Source: an uncultured Peptococcaceae bacterium (GTDB lineage Bacteria; Bacillota; Dehalobacteriia; UBA7702). Taken from it: a stretch of DNA of 6,728 nt. The position numbers and the translations under genes are program-made. The first letter of the stretch is position 1. Every line of letters starts with the position of its first letter. Shown piece by piece: positions 5,079 to 6,728 of the stretch. The notes under the pieces were generated by a model. The model saw only the letters and a program-made list of their open reading frames with translations, was not told the DNA's origin and ran no database searches. The stretch lies in assembly GCA_937919295.1 (NCBI GenBank), contig CALFRX010000261.1, positions 1-6,728 of the forward strand, read 5' to 3'.

Positions 5079-5570
5079 ATGGAAATTTTAAAATACGTTG
5101 ACCAGCTTGAAGAGATCGTGGATACCGCAACAAAGGTGCCTTTTTCCAGCAAGGTAATGGTAAATGTTGACGAAATATTTGAAGTGATCGACCTGATCAG
5201 GGAAAACCTGCCTCAGGAACTGAAGGAAGCCCAGTATGCACTGCTTGAAAAAGACAGAATGATCGCCGAAGCCCAAGCCAAGGCGGAAAGAGAACTGGAT
5301 AACGCCAGAAAAGAAGCACGTGCCATGGTCGCTGATCACGAAATCGTCCGTCATGCGCAAATCGAAGCAGACGCCATTATGGAAAGATCCAATCAGGTCG
5401 CATTGGAAGTGCGGGAAGGCGCCAGAAGCTACGCCAACGACATTCTTTATCAGATCGAAAATAGTTTGGACAAAGCATTATATACCGTCAAAAAGAGCAG
5501 AGACGAAATTAGATTAAATACCAATAAAAAAGTCAACGCCCCGCGTAATAGTGGCGGCAAAGAAGAATAA
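5079..5570 (+). CDS. Coiled-coil protein resembling ATP synthase b / V-ATPase H-type stalk subunits
   Basis: A 163-residue soluble protein with no signal peptide or membrane segment. Residues 1-45 are a mixed alpha region (LKYVDQLEEIVD, then VNVDEIFEVIDLIRENLP). Residues about 46-145 are a long charged helix rich in Ala, Glu, Lys and Arg (for example EAQAKAERELDNARKEARAM), predicted to be coiled coil. The tail is short and basic (KKVNAPRNSGGKEE). Proteins like this are commonly labelled ATPase or ATP synthase subunit b-like because of the helix, but there is no nucleotide-binding motif and no ATP synthase operon here, so that label should not be read as a function. ATG 5079 has AAGGAG (5067-5072) 6 bases upstream. 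It shares an operon with rsmD. Its last 38 bp overlap the 3' end of ylbJ on the opposite strand. A structural or scaffold role is possible; the function is unknown. Confidence 0.85.
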   Translation: MEILKYVDQLEEIVDTATKVPFSSKVMVNVDEIFEVIDLIRENLPQELKEAQYALLEKDRMIAEAQAKAERELDNARKEARAMVADHEIVRHAQIEADAIMERSNQVALEVREGARSYANDILYQIENSLDKALYTVKKSRDEIRLNTNKKVNAPRNSGGKEE

Positions 5571-6639
5571 ACGCAATAAAGACAAAAAACGCGTAACATA
5601 AAAGAGCAACAAAACACGAGAGGAACAAGGGATAGGTCTGTTCTGCGACAGGCAAAGTAGCTGCCGCTTGTATCCTCATGGGTAAAAACAGGGAGACAGC
5701 GAAAGCAAGGGCTCCCTGTATTATTTTGTAAAAAAAGTAGGGTACGATGCTTAAATCCGTGTCCTTTAACTGCGAGGCGACTTGCGCCATGGCGGAAAAT
5801 CCGCCAAAAGCCAAAATGCCGGAAATAAAGGAGAGCTTCCAAGGAAAAGCCAGGTTCGACAGAGAAACGGCGTTGGCGCCGGCGGTGATTTCCAGAATAC
5901 CGCTGAATAAAGCGGTTGCAGCTTCTTCGTGTTCTTTTGAAATCAGGCATATTTTACAGATCAGTTGAATGATTCCCAGTTCCCGGCAAAAGGCGATGAG
6001 GATGAAAAAAACGAGAATCAGGCCGCCGATCAGCGCCATGGTTTTCAGTGCGCGAAAAATGGCGTTGGTCACGATGGTCAAGAGGGGCGTTTCTGCGGGA
6101 GCACTGCTTTTCGGAACCGCAACGCGGGGGAGCATATCCTCCCGGCGGGCAAAAAACGAAACGACCATGGTGAGGAACAGATTGGAACCGTAATGAATCA
6201 AGGCTAAGGCGGCGCCGCTGCTTTCCGCGTTGAGCAGCGAAACAGCTACGGCGGAGAGAATGAAGATGGGACTGACATTGGCGGCACAAGGCAGCAGCCG
6301 GTTGCCCTGGGCACGTGTCAGCCGGCCTTGCCGCCGCAAGTCGGCAATGAGCACGGCGGAAACCGGCACGCCGGTGGAATAACCGGCAGCCAACACAAAC
6401 CCGGCTTCCCCCGGCAGCTTCAGCAAGCGCCGCGCCGGTCTCTCTAATAGCCGTCCCAAAAGGGCGATGCCGCCGGTGGCGGTGAGCATTTCGTTGAGCA
6501 TGAAAAAGGGCAGCATCGATGGGACAAGGGTCGTCGCCCAAAGCATCACGGCGCTTTTGGCAGCATCGAAAACAGCTCCCGGCATGATCAGGAAAAATAA
6601 AAATAATACGAATAATGAGAGCATAAAAAACGCTTGCAC
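5533..6639 (-). CDS. ylbJ: Sporulation integral membrane protein YlbJ (nucleoside-recognition/Gate-domain family)
   Basis: A polytopic membrane protein with about 8-10 hydrophobic segments, needed for efficient sporulation in B. subtilis, where it is a sigma-E (mother-cell) gene. Recognition rests on the N-terminal block LVPSMLPFFMLNEML, then LKLPGEAGFVLAAGYSTGVP and CAANVSPIFILSAVAVSLL, which match the YlbJ pattern (proline-containing helix, LPG..GF...GY..G.P, SP.FI..A). A second half-repeat includes LFSGILEITAGANAVS and ISGILAFGGFSAMAQV. The substrate is not known; Gate-domain relatives suggest transport. I chose GTG 6639 because GGGTGAT (complement of 6643-6649) precedes it; ATG 6666 (377 residues) opens the frame but has no ribosome site, and ATG 6624 is another option. 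From 6639 the protein is 368 residues, a little shorter than Bacillus YlbJ (about 400). The 3' end overlaps the coiled-coil gene by 38 bp. Confidence 0.88.
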   Translation of the reverse strand: MQAFFMLSLFVLFLFFLIMPGAVFDAAKSAVMLWATTLVPSMLPFFMLNEMLTATGGIALLGRLLERPARRLLKLPGEAGFVLAAGYSTGVPVSAVLIADLRRQGRLTRAQGNRLLPCAANVSPIFILSAVAVSLLNAESSGAALALIHYGSNLFLTMVVSFFARREDMLPRVAVPKSSAPAETPLLTIVTNAIFRALKTMALIGGLILVFFILIAFCRELGIIQLICKICLISKEHEEAATALFSGILEITAGANAVSLSNLAFPWKLSFISGILAFGGFSAMAQVASQLKDTDLSIVPYFFYKIIQGALAFAVSLFLPMRIQAAATLPVAEQTYPLFLSCFVALLCYAFFVFIAFILLCRHYYAGR

Positions 6640-6663
6640 TTTATCACCCGAATCGTATATAAT
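6634..6663 (+). promoter_or_regulatory. Candidate rightward sigma-A promoter at the window edge
   Basis: TTGCAC (6634-6639), 18 bases, and a perfect TATAAT (6658-6663) face right, away from ylbJ. Transcription would begin near 6670 and leave the window. GGGGGTGA (6712-6719) followed by AT at 6727-6728 may be the ribosome site and first bases of the next gene, which cannot be confirmed here. Confidence 0.4.
6643..6649 (-). promoter_or_regulatory. Possible ribosome site for the ylbJ GTG start
   Basis: On the - strand GGGTGAT lies 3 bases before GTG 6639. It pairs with the extreme 3' end of 16S rRNA in the GGTGAT register. It would be inside the coding region if ATG 6666 were used. No purine-rich site precedes ATG 6666. 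Confidence 0.4.
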
Positions 6664-6728
6664 CATTACTTGTGGGATATCGACAGGAGTTGCGCGGCCG
6701 CTTTTTTTCGCGGGGGTGAAGCTCCTAT

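Noticed and set aside
5526..5546. Leftward hairpin ACGC-GGG-GCGT plus T6 at the ylbJ stop as a terminator.
   Set aside because: The stem is only 4 bp with a triloop, and the T-run starts four bases later; too weak to annotate.
5954..6541. 195-codon frame on the - strand overlapping ylbJ.
   Set aside because: Out of frame with a clear membrane protein; composition rich in Arg, His and Cys is typical of a shadow frame.
6652..6682. Possible sigma-E promoter for ylbJ on the - strand (TATACGAT as -10, CGATATC as -35).
   Set aside because: The -10 fits CATACAHT at 6 of 8 positions, but the -35 is poor and the 16-base spacer is longer than expected. ylbJ is a sigma-E gene in B. subtilis, so a promoter is expected nearby, but this one is not convincing.
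6692..6713. GCGGCCGC followed by T7 near the right edge as a rightward terminator.
   Set aside because: The palindrome leaves no room for a stable loop; only a 3-4 bp stem could form.

Overview
The window (6,728 bp) comes from an endospore-forming member of the Firmicutes (Bacillota). It carries two alpha/beta-type small acid-soluble spore proteins (SASPs), the germination protease GPR that degrades such proteins, and the sporulation membrane protein YlbJ. These sit among housekeeping genes (recG, rsmD). Strong AGGAGG-type ribosome sites and C-terminal SLH domains fit this. The finer lineage is not certain: a recG / rsmD / coiled-coil protein / ylbJ neighbourhood is typical of Clostridia and Negativicutes, but no rRNA or other decisive marker is present.

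Layout, left to right. (1) The 3' part of recG enters from the left edge on the + strand and is followed by one weak and one good candidate terminator. (2) Two tandem SASP genes on the + strand share an exact 53-bp DNA run. They sit behind a sigma-G-like promoter and end at a strong intrinsic terminator. (3) A + strand gene encodes a secreted protein with three C-terminal SLH domains. (4) gpr lies on the - strand, tail to tail with the SLH gene with no intergenic base. (5) A 281-bp divergent region holds back-to-back promoters: a sigma-A-like one for rsmD and a sigma-G-like one for gpr. (6) rsmD, with a TTG start, and a 163-residue coiled-coil gene form a + strand operon. (7) ylbJ on the - strand converges on that operon and overlaps it by 38 bp. 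(8) The right edge holds a candidate rightward promoter, and possibly a ribosome site, for a gene outside the window.

How the genes fit together. SASPs coat and protect spore DNA in the forespore. GPR is made as an inactive zymogen in the same compartment and cleaves SASPs at a defined E-(I/V)-A type site on germination. Both SASPs here have the expected E-V-A site. GPR keeps both proposed catalytic aspartates with the spacing I recall from Bacillus, and has a related D-M-A-M-E site where autoprocessing is expected. Substrates and enzyme therefore lie within 2.8 kb and share sigma-G-like promoters. YlbJ acts in spore formation on the mother-cell side in B. subtilis. Two convergent pairs (SLH/gpr and coiled-coil gene/ylbJ) each set a gene of probable growth-phase expression against a sporulation gene, with no clear terminator between them. 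I found no mobile element, CRISPR array, tRNA or rRNA. I see no wholly new system; the most unusual aspects are the transcriptional arrangement, the atypical SASP linker and the unassigned SLH and coiled-coil proteins.
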